Source: Bradyrhizobium sp. CB1015 (GTDB lineage Bacteria; Pseudomonadota; Alphaproteobacteria; Rhizobiales; Xanthobacteraceae). From it: a DNA stretch of 64,000 bases. Shown here in pieces: positions 62,826-64,000 of the stretch. Each line of letters begins with the position of its first letter. The first letter of the stretch is position 1. The notes beneath the pieces were generated by a model. That model ran no database searches and was not told the origin of the DNA. It worked only from the letters and a program-made list of their open reading frames with translations. The translations under genes and the position numbers were made by a program. Location of the stretch: contig NZ_CP104174.1 in assembly GCF_025200925.1 (NCBI RefSeq), positions 4,464,001 through 4,528,000 of the forward strand. The letters are read 5' to 3'.

Positions 62826-63227
62826 TCAATGCTGTTCTCCAACGGAAGAACGCAGGAACGTCGATCCGCTTTCGCCGTACCGACGAACAGAAATCGCATC
62901 GATCGCTTTGCCGAGCTGTTCGATCAAGAACGGCTTTCGCAGCACCGGGTAGAAGCGGAAAGGCTCAGGCAGTGCGGGAGATACGTAGCCGGTCGCAAAC
63001 AGAAACGGCAGCTTCCGTCGCTCAAGGACGTGGACAATGGGTAGAATAGGGTGCCCTTTGATGCTGACATCGAGAATAGCAAGATCGAACCGAGACGACT
63101 CGGCTATGGGCTGAGCATCTTCGATGCTCCCTGCTTCTGCGACGACGCGATGGCCAAGCTCTTCGACCATTTCAGCGATCATCATTCGGATGAGCGCTTC
63201 GTCTTCGACCAAGAATATGTCCAGCAT
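62826..63227 (-). CDS. Stand-alone response-regulator receiver
   Basis: 133 residues, one receiver domain: acidic pair E8-D9, phospho-acceptor Asp53 in LAILDVSIKG, Thr79 and Lys98 (LRKPF). No output domain follows. Single-domain receivers of this kind in rhizobia act in phosphorelays or with histidine kinases elsewhere. ATG at 63227 fits the receiver start; ribosome site is weak. Confidence 0.85.
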   Translation of the reverse strand: MLDIFLVEDEALIRMMIAEMVEELGHRVVAEAGSIEDAQPIAESSRFDLAILDVSIKGHPILPIVHVLERRKLPFLFATGYVSPALPEPFRFYPVLRKPFLIEQLGKAIDAISVRRYGESGSTFLRSSVGEQH

Positions 63228-64000
63228 GACGGAATCGGACCTAAGTCCCCCTCTAAACTGAAGCGTCAAACAAAGGGGGCGCCGTCCGCCCAGACGAGTT
63301 GATCGCATTCCATGCATCGGTCCACTGCCATCAGTCCGCCTCTACGGGGGTTTAACAGCGTCAAATATGGATGCAGTGGTTCGCTGAACTTGTGGAGGCA
63401 AGCCAATTGCTGAGGCTTCGGCTGCAGGCCGTCTGACCGTTCCATCCCGTGTCCTCGTGTGACAGGCGGGAGTGCTCGTCTCTCTCAGCCACCGACGCCC
63501 AGGTTGACCGCTGCCGGTGATGACAGCATCAATGTACCAAAACCGACTTCCCTACAATAACCTACGACAGCACGCACAAGCTGACAGGATTAGCCATCGC
63601 TATCATCGTGGCCGGCAGCCTCGAACTGACTGATGTAAACCGCACTTTCAGCCGGGCGCCTCTAACGTCGTCTTTTGACCGGCTTTCTGGCCTCGCACTG
63701 TCCGCTTTCGAGAGCTGAGCGGAATTTCGTTGAGCTGCCCAGGGCAGCCTTTGACCCGAGGCGACGTTCGCGAGGTGCGAGCCTTGATGCCAAATTTGTA
63801 TGCCAAGTTTGTATGCCAAGTTTGTCCGCCGCCCCCTTGGCGGCGGAGAGAAGGTCCTATCGATCGCGCGGCCTTCTCTCGAGAACCACTTGGTTTCAGA
63901 GGCGCAAGGCTCATAATGCAGTACTTCCTTGCGCTAGCCGTCTTTCAGCACACCGGATCGCGGCGCTAAACTCGTCTGCCGCCTTTGAACGAAGCCCGCT
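63228..64000. other. 773 bp without a supported gene
   Basis: Several open frames of 80-90 codons exist on both strands but none shows a domain, a start signal or consistent codon use. The region has mixed base composition and looks like decayed accessory DNA. It includes the tandem repeat at 63788-63826. Confidence 0.5.
63788..63826 (+). repeat. Three tandem copies of a 13-base unit
   Basis: TGCCAAATTTGTA, TGCCAAGTTTGTA, TGCCAAGTTTGTC follow one another exactly. The unit length of 13 does not fit a coding repeat. Confidence 0.8.

Noticed and set aside
1..64000. CRISPR array, rRNA or tRNA genes
   Set aside because: No regularly spaced repeats and no recognisable rRNA or tRNA sequence were seen on either strand, though a dedicated scan was not possible.

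Overview
The window looks like a chromosomal segment of a Bradyrhizobium-type alphaproteobacterium. Supporting signs are the high GC, the ppk / hdaA / pgsA-like / purM / purN order, a eukaryote-type glutamine synthetase II behind a sigma-54 promoter, DUF1127 and DUF2735 small proteins, and many dispersed palindromic intergenic repeats. The genus is an inference from gene content; no 16S or other marker was compared.

Positions 1 to about 47.7 kb read as ordinary chromosome. In order: the 5' end of ppk, hdaA, a CDP-alcohol phosphatidyltransferase, purMN, a cold-shock protein, an outer-membrane beta-barrel protein and a LysR regulator. The LysR gene is divergent from a little-understood run of two GNAT proteins, an isochorismatase-like protein without its catalytic cysteine, a 56-residue protein and a class III aminotransferase. 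Then come ribonuclease D and a Ugp-like ABC importer (two permeases and a binding protein, no ATPase) led by a metallophosphodiesterase gene with a possible Pho box. After these lie selO, aspS, a large exported protein, a malic enzyme, DoxX, an AraC remnant and a set of envelope genes (polysaccharide deacetylase, glutathione peroxidase, L,D-transpeptidase, CreA).

From 31 to 43 kb a MocR-type regulator sits divergently to a PNPOx-like gene, followed by an M20 hydrolase and a tryptophan-to-anthranilate operon (alpha/beta-hydrolase formamidase, kynA, kynU). Next are a thioesterase, a GNAT, DUF2161, SDR, SGNH hydrolase, tyrosine phosphatase and MliC-like genes. The nitrogen-controlled glnII gene (44.2 kb) is divergent from a DUF2735 gene.

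From about 45.4 kb the window becomes accessory. Two intact paralogues with tandem GrlR-like domains flank a signal-less ModA-like protein, a Sel1-repeat protein and a complete IS1182-type element. Beyond 52 kb the DNA is more AT-rich and patchy: a broken integrase, short elements with terminal inverted repeats, a winged-helix/TPR regulator, an O-methyltransferase, a GNAT, a SnoaL-like exported protein, a small zinc-ribbon protein, a MaoC-like protein, an exported metallo-beta-lactamase-fold protein and a stand-alone response regulator.

The most unusual structure is at 60.2-62.6 kb. Two imperfect direct repeats of about 240-257 bp are each followed by a different fragment of a third GrlR-like gene, with the metallo-beta-lactamase gene between them. 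The two fragments are nearly identical in DNA to separate parts of the intact copy at 50.1 kb, so the duplication is recent.
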